DNA of 64,000 nt from Roseomonas populi. Its GTDB lineage: Bacteria > Pseudomonadota > Alphaproteobacteria > Acetobacterales > Acetobacteraceae. The stretch covers positions 62,001 through 126,000 of the forward strand of contig NZ_JANJOU010000018.1 of the NCBI RefSeq assembly GCF_024594815.1, in the 5' to 3' direction. How positions within the stretch are numbered: the first letter of the stretch is position 1; the number at the start of each line of letters is the position of its first letter. The notes beneath the pieces are model-generated. The model made no database searches, was not told the DNA's origin, and saw only the letters and a program-made list of their open reading frames with translations. The translations under genes and the position numbers were made by a program. Shown one piece after another: positions 1 to 8,391 of the stretch.

Positions 1-729
1 GGCGCCCATGCCCGCCTCCACCGCTGCCCGCACTGCCTCGTTCGATGGTAGTTCCAGGGCGACGTCCAGCGCCGCCGGGTCCAGCCCCGCCTCGCGCAGC
101 GACGCCTCGAAGGCGGAACGGGTGCCGGAACCCAGTTCGCGCAGCACCCAATCTCCGGCCCCGGCCTCAGCCAGGGCCGTCACCGTATCGGGCGGTGCCT
201 CCACCCAGGGGTGATCCGGGCCGACCACCAGCAAGAGCTGGTCGGTGGCGACCGTGAGGCCTTCCAGTTCGGGGTCGTCGAGCGCGCCCTCCACGAAGCC
301 GATCTCGGCCGTGCCGCCGCGCACGGCGGCCGCTACCTGGGCCGTGTTGCCGATCGACAGGCGTACGGTGACGCCGGGATAGACCCGCCGGAAGCCGACG
401 AGGCGGCGTGGCAGCCAGTAGCCGGAAACAGTCTGGCTCGCCATGACCGGCAGGGTGCCGCGTACTAAGCCACCCAGTTCGGCCAGGGCGAGCTCCGCCG
501 CCTCGATACGGGCCAGCACGGCACGCGCCTCCGGCAGGAAGGCGTGCCCCTCTTCTGTCAGCTCGATCCCCCGCCCGACCCGGTGGAACAGCGGTACGCC
601 GTGGCGCTGTTCCAGGGCGGCGATCGCAGCGCTGGCGGCCGATTGTGCCAAGTGCAGCGCCTCCGCCGCGCGCGTCACGTGCTGACGCTCAGCGACCGCG
701 ACGAAGACGCGCAACTGTTCGGGGGTCAC
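1..729 (-). CDS. LysR-family transcriptional regulator, 3' end outside window
   Basis: Reading the minus strand from a GTG at 729 gives an open frame to the left edge, about 243 residues without the C-terminal end. The N-terminal 60 residues form the LysR winged HTH (TPEQLRVFVAVAERQHVTRA, then an AQSAAS recognition helix). The rest resembles the periplasmic-binding-like effector domain (GTLPVMAS, WLPRRL, EIGFVEG). The purine-rich stretch AAGGAAA about ten bases upstream supports the GTG start. LysR proteins usually regulate a divergent neighbour, but the divergent neighbour here is a decayed cytochrome gene, so the target is unknown. The family call is firm; the effector and target are not visible. 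Confidence 0.85.
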   Translation of the reverse strand, partial: MTPEQLRVFVAVAERQHVTRAAEALHLAQSAASAAIAALEQRHGVPLFHRVGRGIELTEEGHAFLPEARAVLARIEAAELALAELGGLVRGTLPVMASQTVSGYWLPRRLVGFRRVYPGVTVRLSIGNTAQVAAAVRGGTAEIGFVEGALDDPELEGLTVATDQLLLVVGPDHPWVEAPPDTVTALAEAGAGDWVLRELGSGTRSAFEASLREAGLDPAALDVALELPSNEAVRAAVEAGMGA

Positions 730-754
730 GGGACCGCTTTCCTTGGGGGATGCA

Positions 755-1206
755 TCATTCGATCAGGAAGGGGTTGCGCGCGCGGGGATTGCTGCGCCGG
801 GCGGGAAAGGCCGCGGCTAGGTAGTCCACGATCACCACCCACAGGTCCGGCTCCAGCGGCGGTTCTGCTTCTCCACCGTCCAGCCCATCAGCGTGTCCCA
901 ACGCTCCCGCGACAGGCCGGAACGGCGGATGGTCGCGGTGGAGTGGCGGGCGGTGCAGCACGCTAAGGTGTCCTCGCGCCCGTGACCGGGCGGGAGCGCG
1001 TCCTCGGTTTCGGCCGAGGTCTGCACGGCCGACAGGCGGGCATTTTCAGCTGCCATCAAGGCCGCGCGCGCCTGCTCGGCCTGCTGTGTCTCCGCGCAGG
1101 CCAGGGCCATGGGAGCGGGCGGGTAGGGCTCTCGGGGCTCGTGAGGATCCCACCAGCCGGCCTTCTGGCTGGCCAGGGGGCGGGAGCGGAACGCCCGCGC
1201 GGTCAT
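755..1206 (-). pseudogene. Decayed monoheme cytochrome c gene
   Basis: From an ATG at 1206 the minus frame reads through a segment resembling a small class I cytochrome c (CCTARHSTATIRRSGLSRER, then a WTVEKQ segment). The heme motif is degraded: the expected CxxCH now reads C-T-A-R-H. At about 850-880 the similarity moves to another frame, which continues as LEPDLWVVIVDYLAAAFPAR and ends at 755 after an NPFLIE terminus. A frameshift plus the damaged heme site indicates a dead gene. The family assignment rests on the pattern of small cytochromes that end in a DYLAAAFP-type helix and is an inference. Confidence 0.55.
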
Positions 1207-1220
1207 GTTGCACAGCACAT

Positions 1221-1250
1221 CTCGTGAGCCGCGGGAATGCGGCTCACGAG
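1221..1250. repeat. Perfect 12-bp inverted repeat
   Basis: CTCGTGAGCCGC at 1221-1232 and its exact reverse complement at 1239-1250 enclose the six-base loop GGGAAT. It lies just upstream of the start of the decayed cytochrome gene. It has no T-run, so it could be an old operator, a terminator stem or a small palindromic repeat. Confidence 0.6.
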
Positions 1251-1429
1251 GAAGGGCGCCTTGGCAGGACGAATGGGCGATAGCGGCAAGTCCGCTTACC
1301 TGGCACGACGCCGAGAAGCGGACATACAACGAAGGACCCGGCTCACCTGCTCCGCTCCGGAGCCCCATCTTTCATACCGCCTAGATGTTCTTGACCTCGG
1401 GGGAGTAGCCCCTTAACTCTGAACCCTAA

Positions 1430-1498
1430 GGCAATGGACTCTGCCTGACCACTCCGGTCGAACCGCCCCGCCTTATGCGACGGCTGATGATTCCTACT
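1430..1498 (+). promoter_or_regulatory. Fluoride riboswitch (crcB motif)
   Basis: The stretch matches the fluoride riboswitch consensus. A first hairpin GGCA-ATGGACTC-TGCC carries the conserved ATGG loop. It is followed by AACCGCC at 1461-1467 and by the signature GGCTGATGATTCCTAC at 1482-1497. A small extra stem (GACC/GGTC) sits between the two conserved halves. The element is about 110 bases upstream of the CLC-DUF190 gene and in the same orientation. Fluoride riboswitches switch on fluoride exporters when fluoride is bound, which fits the gene downstream. Seen directly: the consensus blocks in the right order. Inferred: fluoride control. Confidence 0.85.
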
Positions 1499-1606
1499 TC
1501 ACACCACTTGTGAGGGGGAATCCGTCCAGTTGCTGTCCCAAGCTCCATCCAACTCTGCTGCCGTCGTGGCGTCTCGTCCGCGCGGCCTCATTTCCGGATT
1601 CCTTGC

Positions 1607-3475
1607 ATGACACCCAGCGCCTTCCTGGGCGAACGGCTGCGCCATTCTGGCTTGGCCGCGAAATGGCTCGCCATCATCCTGCCGGTAGCCGCCACCGTAG
1701 GGACGCTCTGTGCCGCCTTCCTTTGGTCCCTGGACCGGGTCACAGAAATCCGCTTCGATAACCCGGCCCTCCTCTTTGCGCTGCCGCTAGCCGGGGTCGC
1801 CGTCGGCCTCGTCTACCACTGGGTCGGACGGCCCGCGGAAGGCGGCAACAACCTGATCGTCGAGCAGATCCACCAGCCCGGCGGCGGTGTGCCACTGCGC
1901 ATGGCACCGCTGATCCTGGTCTCCACGATCGTCAGTCACCTCTTCGGCGCCTCCGTCGGCCGTGAGGGTACGGCCGTGCAGGTGGGCGGTAGCATCGCGG
2001 GCGGTGTTGCCAAAGCGCTCTTCCTGAAGCCCGACGAGGTCCGCATTCTACTGATGGTGGGCATCGCCGCGGGCTTCGGCGCCGTCTTCGGCACGCCCAT
2101 CGCGGGCGCGGTCTTCGCCCTCGAGGTGCTGACCGTCGGGCGGGTCGAATACACCGCGCTCGTCCCGGCAGTTCTGGCGGCTATCGTGGCCGACTACACC
2201 TGCCATGCCTGGGGCGTGACACATATCGCGTATCACCTCGGCTTTGCCGGGTACGCGGAGGCGGGCGTCACGGCCTTCCACATCGATCCCGTCCTGCTGG
2301 CTAAGGTGGCCGTCGCGGGCGTCGCCTTCGGCCTGTGCAGCCTGCTCTTCTCCGAACTGGCGCATCGGGTTGGCGGCTTGGCAAAGCGGCTGTGCCCGGT
2401 CGCCTGGCTACGGCCCGCCATCGGCGGCGTGCTGATCATCGCGCTCGTCTACGCGACCGGTAGCCGCGACTACCTCGGCCTTGGCGTCATCTCGCCCGAG
2501 CCGGGCGGGGCCTCGATCGTGAACTTCTTCGGTCCCGCGCATTACGGCTGGGCCTGGGCGTGGAAGATCGCCTTCACCGTCCTGGCGCTGGCGACAGGGT
2601 TCAAGGGTGGCGAGGTGACGCCGCTCTTCTTCATCGGAGCGGCGCTGGGCAATGCCTTGTCGGCCCCGCTTAACGCGCCGGTGGACCTGATGGCGGCGCT
2701 CGGCTTCGTCGCGCTGTTCGCGGGCGCGGCCAACACGCCGCTGGCCTGCACCCTGATGGGGATCGAGCTCTTTGGCGCCGCCAACACCGCCTACATCGCG
2801 ACCGCCTGCTTCGTTGCCTACCTCTGCTCCGGCCATTCCGGCATCTACCTGTCGCAGCGGATCGGCGTGCCGAAGACACGCATCCCGCGCCTGCCGCCGG
2901 ATGCCTCCCTCCGGCACGCCCGTGATCTCCACCCCGTGCTCTGGAAGTGGCGGAGTCCGTCCGCGGGTGCCGCGGCCGACGGTACGAAACTTACGCCTGC
3001 CATCTCCAGAACAGCCCAGGACGACACCCCTATGCACACAGCGCACGACCTGACCTCCAAGGAGATCGGGATGATCCGGATCTACATGAAACCCCGCGAG
3101 AAGTACCGGCGGCACGCCGGGATCAGGGGAGCGCTATCGTCCAGGCCGCTGTTCCGGGAACTGGTGCTGCGGGCGAAGCAGGCGGGGCTGGTGAACGCCA
3201 CGGCGCATCACACCCACTTTGGCTTCAGCAATCACGGCGCAGTGCAGGAACCTATGGCCGAGATCAGCAACCCAGAACTCACCATGTGCGTCGAGATGAT
3301 TGGCCCGCGCGACACCTTGGAGCGATTTTGCCGCGACCATGGTGCCATGCTCGAGAATAAGGTGATCGTCTACAAGCACCTCGAGCATTGGCACGTCAGT
3401 GGGGGGGCCGGAGGTGCGGTCCGCCTACAAGAGGAGGCCGTCGCGAACCCTGGTGAACTCCTGGCACCGCAGTAA
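1607..3475 (+). CDS. CLC-type fluoride/proton antiporter fused to a C-terminal DUF190 domain
   Basis: A 622-residue inner membrane protein. Residues 1 to about 430 are a CLC channel/antiporter with the gating motif GREGT at 118-122 and a GGNNL segment at 79-83 in place of the GSGIP anion filter of chloride CLCs, as in the fluoride-selective CLC-F branch. Residues from about 486 to 600 form a DUF190-like domain ([24 protein letters not shown], a VIVYKH end). DUF190 proteins are often found next to fluoride exporters but usually as separate genes; here both are one open frame joined by a polar linker. The upstream fluoride riboswitch supports a fluoride-export role. The start at 1607 follows the riboswitch and matches the first CLC helix. 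Confidence 0.85.
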   Translation: MTPSAFLGERLRHSGLAAKWLAIILPVAATVGTLCAAFLWSLDRVTEIRFDNPALLFALPLAGVAVGLVYHWVGRPAEGGNNLIVEQIHQPGGGVPLRMAPLILVSTIVSHLFGASVGREGTAVQVGGSIAGGVAKALFLKPDEVRILLMVGIAAGFGAVFGTPIAGAVFALEVLTVGRVEYTALVPAVLAAIVADYTCHAWGVTHIAYHLGFAGYAEAGVTAFHIDPVLLAKVAVAGVAFGLCSLLFSELAHRVGGLAKRLCPVAWLRPAIGGVLIIALVYATGSRDYLGLGVISPEPGGASIVNFFGPAHYGWAWAWKIAFTVLALATGFKGGEVTPLFFIGAALGNALSAPLNAPVDLMAALGFVALFAGAANTPLACTLMGIELFGAANTAYIATACFVAYLCSGHSGIYLSQRIGVPKTRIPRLPPDASLRHARDLHPVLWKWRSPSAGAAADGTKLTPAISRTAQDDTPMHTAHDLTSKEIGMIRIYMKPREKYRRHAGIRGALSSRPLFRELVLRAKQAGLVNATAHHTHFGFSNHGAVQEPMAEISNPELTMCVEMIGPRDTLERFCRDHGAMLENKVIVYKHLEHWHVSGGAGGAVRLQEEAVANPGELLAPQ

Positions 3476-3688
3476 CGGCGGACAGGGCAAAGAAGCGGTG
3501 ACAAACCCAGCCGGCTTGCCTTCCCGTGATCCGTGTTCGGCTTGTTGTCGCCCCATCGGCAACCTGGCTCCGCATGGATGGGAATGGAGTTCTCCAGAAG
3601 TGCTTGAGGGAGCTGACGCCTCCTACCTCGTGATTGCGCGGCAGGGGGACGCTCGGCTCCCGATGGTCCGGCGCAGGACAGGCTTCTT

Positions 3689-4252
3689 TCAAACGTCCCT
3701 TCCGCGCCCAAGAGGCGAGGGAGACGGCATAGCCGCATCGCGCTTCCAAGCTGCGGACGCTATGGCGGCCACCTCGCCGTCGCCGGCCCGCAGCCGTGGG
3801 TTTCCTAACTTCACACCGCGCGTCTTCGCCGCGGCCAGGGCTGCGCGCGTGCGGGCGCTGATGGCGCGGGTTTCCTCCTCGGCCACCAGCGCCATGATGC
3901 CGATGGTGAGCCGGTTGGCGTGCGGCATGTCTACGGCTACGAACTCCACGCCGGCCTTCTCGAGCCCGAGCAGGAAGTGCGCGTCGCGCGCCAGACGGTC
4001 GAGCTTGGCGATCAGCAGCACGGCACGGCGCGCCCGACTCTCGGCCATCGCCGCCGCGAGCTGCGGCCGGTCGCCGCGCTTGCCGCTTTCCACCTCCTCG
4101 AACGTTGCGCACACGACTCCCCCGGTGCCCGCCGCGTGACGCGCAACGGCTGCTCGCTGGGCGTCGAGCCCCGGACCCGACCAGCCCTGCCGCTCGGTGC
4201 TGATCCGGTAGTAGGCGATGAAGCGGACGGGGGAGGGGGCAGGAGGGGCCAT
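3689..4252 (-). CDS. Serine recombinase (resolvase type), probably C-terminally truncated
   Basis: A 187-residue protein whose first 135 residues are a resolvase/invertase catalytic domain: AYYRISTERQG with the nucleophile at Ser18, LIAKLDRLARD, and ISARTRAALAAAKTRG at the start of the long E helix. In relatives a DNA-binding region follows GNPRL. Here the frame instead ends after about 30 residues in a low-complexity PSPSPLGRG tail, the kind of peptide produced when a dispersed palindromic repeat interrupts a gene. It may therefore be catalytically intact but unable to bind DNA specifically. It is transcribed away from the integrase operon. Confidence 0.7.
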   Translation of the reverse strand: MAPPAPSPVRFIAYYRISTERQGWSGPGLDAQRAAVARHAAGTGGVVCATFEEVESGKRGDRPQLAAAMAESRARRAVLLIAKLDRLARDAHFLLGLEKAGVEFVAVDMPHANRLTIGIMALVAEEETRAISARTRAALAAAKTRGVKLGNPRLRAGDGEVAAIASAAWKRDAAMPSPSPLGRGRDV

Positions 4253-4348
4253 CGGGACCCTCAGAATACCCTCTCAGGCCCCTTTGTCGCGATTCCAAAT
4301 GGACCTGTGATGGATTGGCATTCGTAGGGAGAACAAGTGTTTAGCAAC

Positions 4349-4378
4349 GTCACATCCCATATTCGAACCCAATGTGAC
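4349..4378. repeat. Inverted repeat GTCACAT/ATGTGAC between recombinase genes
   Basis: GTCACAT at 4349-4355 and ATGTGAC at 4372-4378 form a 7-bp inverted repeat with a 16-base spacer, in an AT-richer stretch between the serine recombinase and the tyrosine recombinase. This is the usual place for a recombination or operator site, but there is no second copy to confirm a crossover site. Confidence 0.3.
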
Positions 4379-4499
4379 TGCCCCAGGCTAGCTTGTCACT
4401 TACGATAATCCCACTTATCACGAGTAATGCATTTGCGGGTGGCGTTCAGCCGGCTCCTGGGGCAGATTCGGGCTTCCGGAAGCAGGAGGTCGGGGCGGT

Positions 4500-5501
4500 A
4501 TGGGCAGCGAGGTCGTGCCACGCGACGAGGCGGAAAGCCTGCCGGAACAGCGACTTGAGCCCACCGCCAAGGGCCTCGCGGCGCAGGCCAAGGCTCGCGA
4601 GTACGCCCGCCGCTCGATGTCACCCGCCACGCTGAGGGCCTATCGCTCGGACTGGCAGCACTTCACCGCTTGGTGCACGGAGGCAGGCCTCGAGCCGATC
4701 CCGGCCGAGCCCTCCACGGTCGGTGCCTACCTCGCCAGCCTCGGCCCCACCCATGCGCCGACCACGATCCGCCGCCGCCTCGCCGCCATCGGCCAGATGC
4801 ACCGCTACAACGGCTTTTCCTGGGAGACCGGCGGCCTCGAGATTCGCGCCACCCTCAAGGGCGTGCTCGCCGAGCATGGCGAGCCCGTGCGCCAAGCCGC
4901 CGCCATCCGCCTCACCGATCTGCGCAAGCTGGTCGATACCTGCGACGACACCCCTGTGGGCCGGCGCGACCGCGCCCTGCTGCTGCTGGGCTTCGCCGGC
5001 GCCTTCCGTCGCTCCGAACTCGTCGCCCTCGAAGTAACCGACGTCATACCTACCCCGTTCGGCCTGCGCGTGCGGATCCGGCGCTCCAAGACCGATCAGG
5101 AGCGGCAGGGCGCCGAGATCGGCATCCCGCGCGGCAAGATCCCGGCGACCTGCCCGGTGCGGGCCGTGGAGGCCTGGCGCGCGACGCTGAAGCACCGTGC
5201 CGGGCCGCTGTTCCGGCGCATCAGCAAGGCCGGAACCATCGGTCGCGATGCGCTGGTGCCGGACTCCGTGCGCTTCCTGCTGCTCGGCCGCGCCCACTTG
5301 GCCGGCATCACCGTGCCGGGCGGCGACCGCCTGACCGCGCACGGGTTGCGCGCCGGCTTCATCACCGAGGCCTACGACAAGGGGGTGCGCGACCAGGACA
5401 TCATGGATCACACGCGTCACCGCGACCACAAGACGATGCGGGGCTACGTCAGGCGGGCCAAGCTGCTGTCGGAGAGCCCCGCCGGCAAGGTTGGCCTGTG
5501 A
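4500..5501 (+). CDS. Tyrosine recombinase (phage-integrase family)
   Basis: A 333-residue site-specific recombinase. Residues 40-125 are the SAM-like core-binding domain (SMSPATLRAYRSDWQHFTAW). The catalytic domain carries Arg170 in GAFRRSEL, the HxxR box as His281 and Arg284 (AHGLRAGF), a second His in HTRHRD, and the nucleophile Tyr316 in RGYVRR. The catalytic set looks complete. Its stop codon overlaps the GTG of the next gene, and that gene overlaps the scpA-like gene, so the three form a translationally coupled operon. It could act as an integrase of the element or as a Xer-like dimer resolvase; the scpA linkage makes a maintenance role plausible. Confidence 0.9.
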   Translation: MGSEVVPRDEAESLPEQRLEPTAKGLAAQAKAREYARRSMSPATLRAYRSDWQHFTAWCTEAGLEPIPAEPSTVGAYLASLGPTHAPTTIRRRLAAIGQMHRYNGFSWETGGLEIRATLKGVLAEHGEPVRQAAAIRLTDLRKLVDTCDDTPVGRRDRALLLLGFAGAFRRSELVALEVTDVIPTPFGLRVRIRRSKTDQERQGAEIGIPRGKIPATCPVRAVEAWRATLKHRAGPLFRRISKAGTIGRDALVPDSVRFLLLGRAHLAGITVPGGDRLTAHGLRAGFITEAYDKGVRDQDIMDHTRHRDHKTMRGYVRRAKLLSESPAGKVGL

Positions 5502-6256
5502 CGGAGGTCCGTTTTCCCTGGGACGAGGCAGCAGTCCGACCGCCGCGCTCAAGGGCGAAGCCGGATGCGCCGAAGCGCCCGCGTGGGCGCCCGAAGGAGG
5601 TTCGTTCCGTCGATCGGGACACCGTCGGCTCGGCGGCCACCCCTAGCCTGGCGGAACTGCCTACCGCTGAGCGTCTGGGCGGCGAGGGAGCGGTCGAACA
5701 CACGGAGTGGCGGCCATTCCGGCTGACCGTCGGCGGGCCGGCCGAGACCGTGGCGGCCTTCGCCGCCGCGGCGGAGGGGCCGGGTGTCACGCCCTGGCAG
5801 ATCGACTTCGCCGCCATGGAGGAGGACGTGTTCCACCGCCTGGCCTCCCGCTATCCCCGCACCGGGCGGCTGTCGCTGGACGGCTGCCGGGTCTTCGCGG
5901 CGCAGCTGCGCGAACGCAGCGAGGAGCGGCACCGGCGGGTTCTGGCCGCGGCGGAGGCGAGCCGTGCCCGGCCGCTCGACCTGCACGCCCTGCTGCCCGT
6001 GCCGGCGGCGATCCTGACGCTCGGTCCCGACCACCCTGATGCCCGGCGCTGGCTCCGCACCCACTGGGGCACCGAGGAGTTGCGCCGGGTGGAAAGGTTC
6101 TCCGCCCCGACGGCTCGCCGGGCGAAAGGTCAGGCGGAGCTGCGCTTCGGCTTCTTCGCGGCCGACACCGGCCCGGCCGCGGCGGTGCGACGGCTGGCCA
6201 GAACTTGGCCCGACCTGCAGCTGGACCTGCAGCTTGCCACCGGCGGCGCCGGATGA
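5498..6256 (+). CDS. Unknown protein between recombinase and ScpA-like genes
   Basis: A 252-residue protein starting at a GTG that overlaps the recombinase stop by four bases; its own stop overlaps the ATG of the scpA-like gene. I recognise no domain. The N-terminal 60 residues are basic and proline-rich (APKRPRGRPKE, which resembles an AT-hook). The rest is a globular Arg/Ala-rich sequence with a helical segment at about 120-150 (LRERSEERHRRVLAAAEASR). The tight overlaps imply that all three proteins are made together. A role as an adaptor or DNA-binding partner of the recombinase or kleisin is inference from position only. Confidence 0.75.
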   Translation: MTEVRFPWDEAAVRPPRSRAKPDAPKRPRGRPKEVRSVDRDTVGSAATPSLAELPTAERLGGEGAVEHTEWRPFRLTVGGPAETVAAFAAAAEGPGVTPWQIDFAAMEEDVFHRLASRYPRTGRLSLDGCRVFAAQLRERSEERHRRVLAAAEASRARPLDLHALLPVPAAILTLGPDHPDARRWLRTHWGTEELRRVERFSAPTARRAKGQAELRFGFFAADTGPAAAVRRLARTWPDLQLDLQLATGGAG

Positions 6257-7188
6257 CGCAGGCCGGGCGGGGCGGCCCCGCCGCCGCCCCGGTCGTTTAT
6301 CTGGACGGCTACGAGGGGCCGATTGACTTCCTGCTGGAACTGGCCCGGGCCCAGAAGGTGGACCTCGCCCGGCTGTCGATTGTCGCCCTGGTGGACCAGT
6401 ACGTCGCGGCGGTGGGAGCACCAGGCGCTAAAGCCACCCTAGCAGAGCGCGGCGAATGGTTGATCGCCGCCAGTTGGCTGGTGCTGCTGAAATCGAAGCT
6501 CCTCGTCCACACCGAGGACGAGGAGCCTGTCCCGGAAGCCGAGCGTCTGCGGGAGAGCCTCCACCGCGCCGAGCAGCACCGACAGGCACGGGCCCTGGCG
6601 GGATGGCTGGAGCGGCGGCCGCAGCTTGGGCGAGAGATCTTTGCTCGTGGTGCCCCTGAGAACACGGCGGACGCCGTGACGGGTCAGGTTGGCGACCTGC
6701 TGGACCTGTTCTTGGCGTGCTTTGACCTGCTGGATGTGCCGACACCCTCAAAGGAAGGTCCCCAGCGCTATGTCCCACCAACCCCCGACGTTTATGCCCT
6801 CACAGAGGCCATTGAGCGGCTGCGGGCGCGACTACAGGAGCGCCGCGAAGGGGGCGAGCTCGACATTTTTGTGCGGGATAGCTGGGGCCATGCGGGATCG
6901 GCCCTGCGCCGCCGCTCCGGGACAGCCGGCACCTTCCTCGCCTCACTCGAGCTCACCCGGCAGGGCGTTTTGAGTGTGGACCAAGCGGAGGCATTTGGGC
7001 CCATCATTCTGACGATCGTCCCGACAGGAGGCGCTGATGAACCCGATGCAGGAGATGACCCTTCCTCAGAGGTTGTGGATTCTGACCGCCCATCCCGACA
7101 CGCTGGCGTTGGAAACCGAGGACGCCCCAGACTGGCTGGTAGCCCAGTGCAGCAGGGCCGGACTGGCAATGTGGGTAGCCGATCGTAG
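6253..7188 (+). CDS. scpA: ScpA-like segregation and condensation protein (kleisin)
   Basis: A 311-residue protein. The N-terminus DGYEGPIDFLLELARAQKVD is the hallmark of ScpA, followed by the IVALVDQYVAA helix and LIAASWLVLLKSKLLV. A C-terminal winged-helix segment ends near residue 257 (ASLELTRQGVLSVDQAEAFG, then IILTIV). ScpA bridges SMC heads in chromosome condensation. Here it sits with a tyrosine recombinase and no ScpB or SMC gene, so it is more likely an accessory kleisin of the mobile element. The last 50 residues are not ScpA-like and overlap the next small open frame, so the natural end of the homology is near 7030. Confidence 0.8.
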   Translation: MTQAGRGGPAAAPVVYLDGYEGPIDFLLELARAQKVDLARLSIVALVDQYVAAVGAPGAKATLAERGEWLIAASWLVLLKSKLLVHTEDEEPVPEAERLRESLHRAEQHRQARALAGWLERRPQLGREIFARGAPENTADAVTGQVGDLLDLFLACFDLLDVPTPSKEGPQRYVPPTPDVYALTEAIERLRARLQERREGGELDIFVRDSWGHAGSALRRRSGTAGTFLASLELTRQGVLSVDQAEAFGPIILTIVPTGGADEPDAGDDPSSEVVDSDRPSRHAGVGNRGRPRLAGSPVQQGRTGNVGSRS

Positions 7189-7246
7189 GCAGTGGCGTCT
7201 GACCGAGAAGGGTTACGAGGCCCGGCACCGCCTCATCGCGGGCTGA
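7037..7246 (+). CDS. Small unknown protein overlapping the end of scpA
   Basis: A 69-residue frame beginning at an ATG preceded by a good AGGAGG ribosome site seven bases upstream. It lies in a different frame over the non-conserved ScpA tail. The sequence (TLPQRLWILTAHPDTLALET, and a QWRLTEKGYEARHRL end) reads like a small winged-helix-style domain, but I cannot name a family. The strong ribosome site and the loss of ScpA similarity at this point favour a real gene. Confidence 0.5.
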   Translation: MNPMQEMTLPQRLWILTAHPDTLALETEDAPDWLVAQCSRAGLAMWVADRRQWRLTEKGYEARHRLIAG

Positions 7247-7396
7247 ACCAATCAACTGATGACCCAGCTGACGTAGGCTTTTGAAGGGTATGGGAACTCA
7301 GGGATCGTCGGCGGAGGGATTGTCGGATACATTCCGGAGGTATGGCGTCAGAATGGTCGTCACACAGATTCAAGGCGTAAGCCGTAGAAGGACCCC

Positions 7397-8380
7397 ATGA
7401 CCGCCGCGCGTCACGTCGTCGCCCTGCTGCAAAGCCATATTGCCGGCGATGAGGATCGCTTCCTTTCGGTGGCGACGCAGCTGGCGGCCCATGAAGCGCG
7501 ACAGGGGCATGGCAAGCTCGCTCAAGAACTGCGCGAGCTGATCGACGCAGCCCGTGGCAAGGGTGCATCGGTTGCCCGACGTGGCGCTGGTCCTGTCCCC
7601 ATCGCTCAACCGAAGGGTGAGCTGACCGGCCTTCTGGCGGCGCGGTATTCTGACGTCCGGCTGAATGACATGGTGCTGTCGCCGGAACTCGATGAGCGCC
7701 TCCGCCGGGTTCTGACCGAGCAACGCCAGCAGGAACGGATACGGGCTCATGGCCTGAGCCCGCGTCGGAAGTTACTCCTGGTTGGCCCACCTGGCTCAGG
7801 AAAGACCATGACCGCCGCTGCCCTTGCGGGCGAGCTGAAGCTGCCGCTGTTCACGGTCCTCTACGACGGGATGATCGGCAAGCTGATGGGGGAAACCGCG
7901 TCTCGCATGAGGCTGGTGTTCGATGCCATCGCAGTTCAGCGGGGAGTCTACTTCTTCGACGAGTTCGATGCGATCGGAGCCCAGCGAGCAGGGCCGAACG
8001 ACGTGGGTGAGATCCGCCGTGTTCTGAACTCCTTCTTGCAGTTCATCGAGAACGACAACGGACCCGGCCTCATTGTCGCCGCCACCAACCATCCCGAGCT
8101 CCTCGACAAGGCGTTGTTCCGCCGCTTCGACGACGTGATCACCTACGGTCCACCGGATCCGGAAATAGCCCGCGCAATACTCCAGGCACGTCTGGCAACG
8201 TTCCGCCTGAGCGTCACTGACTGGAAGCCAGTTCTGGAAGCTGCTGTTGGGCTGAGCCAAGCCGAAGTCGCCCGTGCTGCCGACGAAGCTGCCAAAGCTG
8301 CGATCCTCAGTGGCACTGAGGAAGTCGGGACACATGGGCTACTGACGGCGCTGTCGGAGCGCAAAGAGGCAGTTGTTTAA
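7397..8380 (+). CDS. ietA: AAA+ ATPase, IetA-like
   Basis: A 327-residue AAA+ ATPase with Walker A GPPGSGKT at 130-137, Walker B VYFFDEFDAI at 184-193 (Asp188, Glu189), sensor 1 ATN at 229-231 and arginine-finger candidates Arg242/Arg243 (FRRFD). It is followed 11 bases later by a large subtilisin-like gene. This ATPase plus S8-peptidase pair is the architecture of IetAS, first described as an incompatibility and stability determinant of Agrobacterium plasmids and later listed among anti-phage systems. Family knowledge: the ATPase is thought to restrain or direct the protease. An FtsH-like regulatory role is inference. Confidence 0.8.
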   Translation: MTAARHVVALLQSHIAGDEDRFLSVATQLAAHEARQGHGKLAQELRELIDAARGKGASVARRGAGPVPIAQPKGELTGLLAARYSDVRLNDMVLSPELDERLRRVLTEQRQQERIRAHGLSPRRKLLLVGPPGSGKTMTAAALAGELKLPLFTVLYDGMIGKLMGETASRMRLVFDAIAVQRGVYFFDEFDAIGAQRAGPNDVGEIRRVLNSFLQFIENDNGPGLIVAATNHPELLDKALFRRFDDVITYGPPDPEIARAILQARLATFRLSVTDWKPVLEAAVGLSQAEVARAADEAAKAAILSGTEEVGTHGLLTALSERKEAVV

Positions 8381-8391
8381 TCCGGTAGCCC

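Noticed and set aside
832-1368. 178-codon minus frame as an intact gene
   Set aside because: Only its middle matches cytochrome c, and the end of the match is in another frame, so it is part of a pseudogene.
2408-3115. Long minus-strand open frame opposite the CLC gene
   Set aside because: It is the antisense shadow of a clear membrane protein in GC-rich DNA; its Arg/Gly/His-rich translation has no domain.
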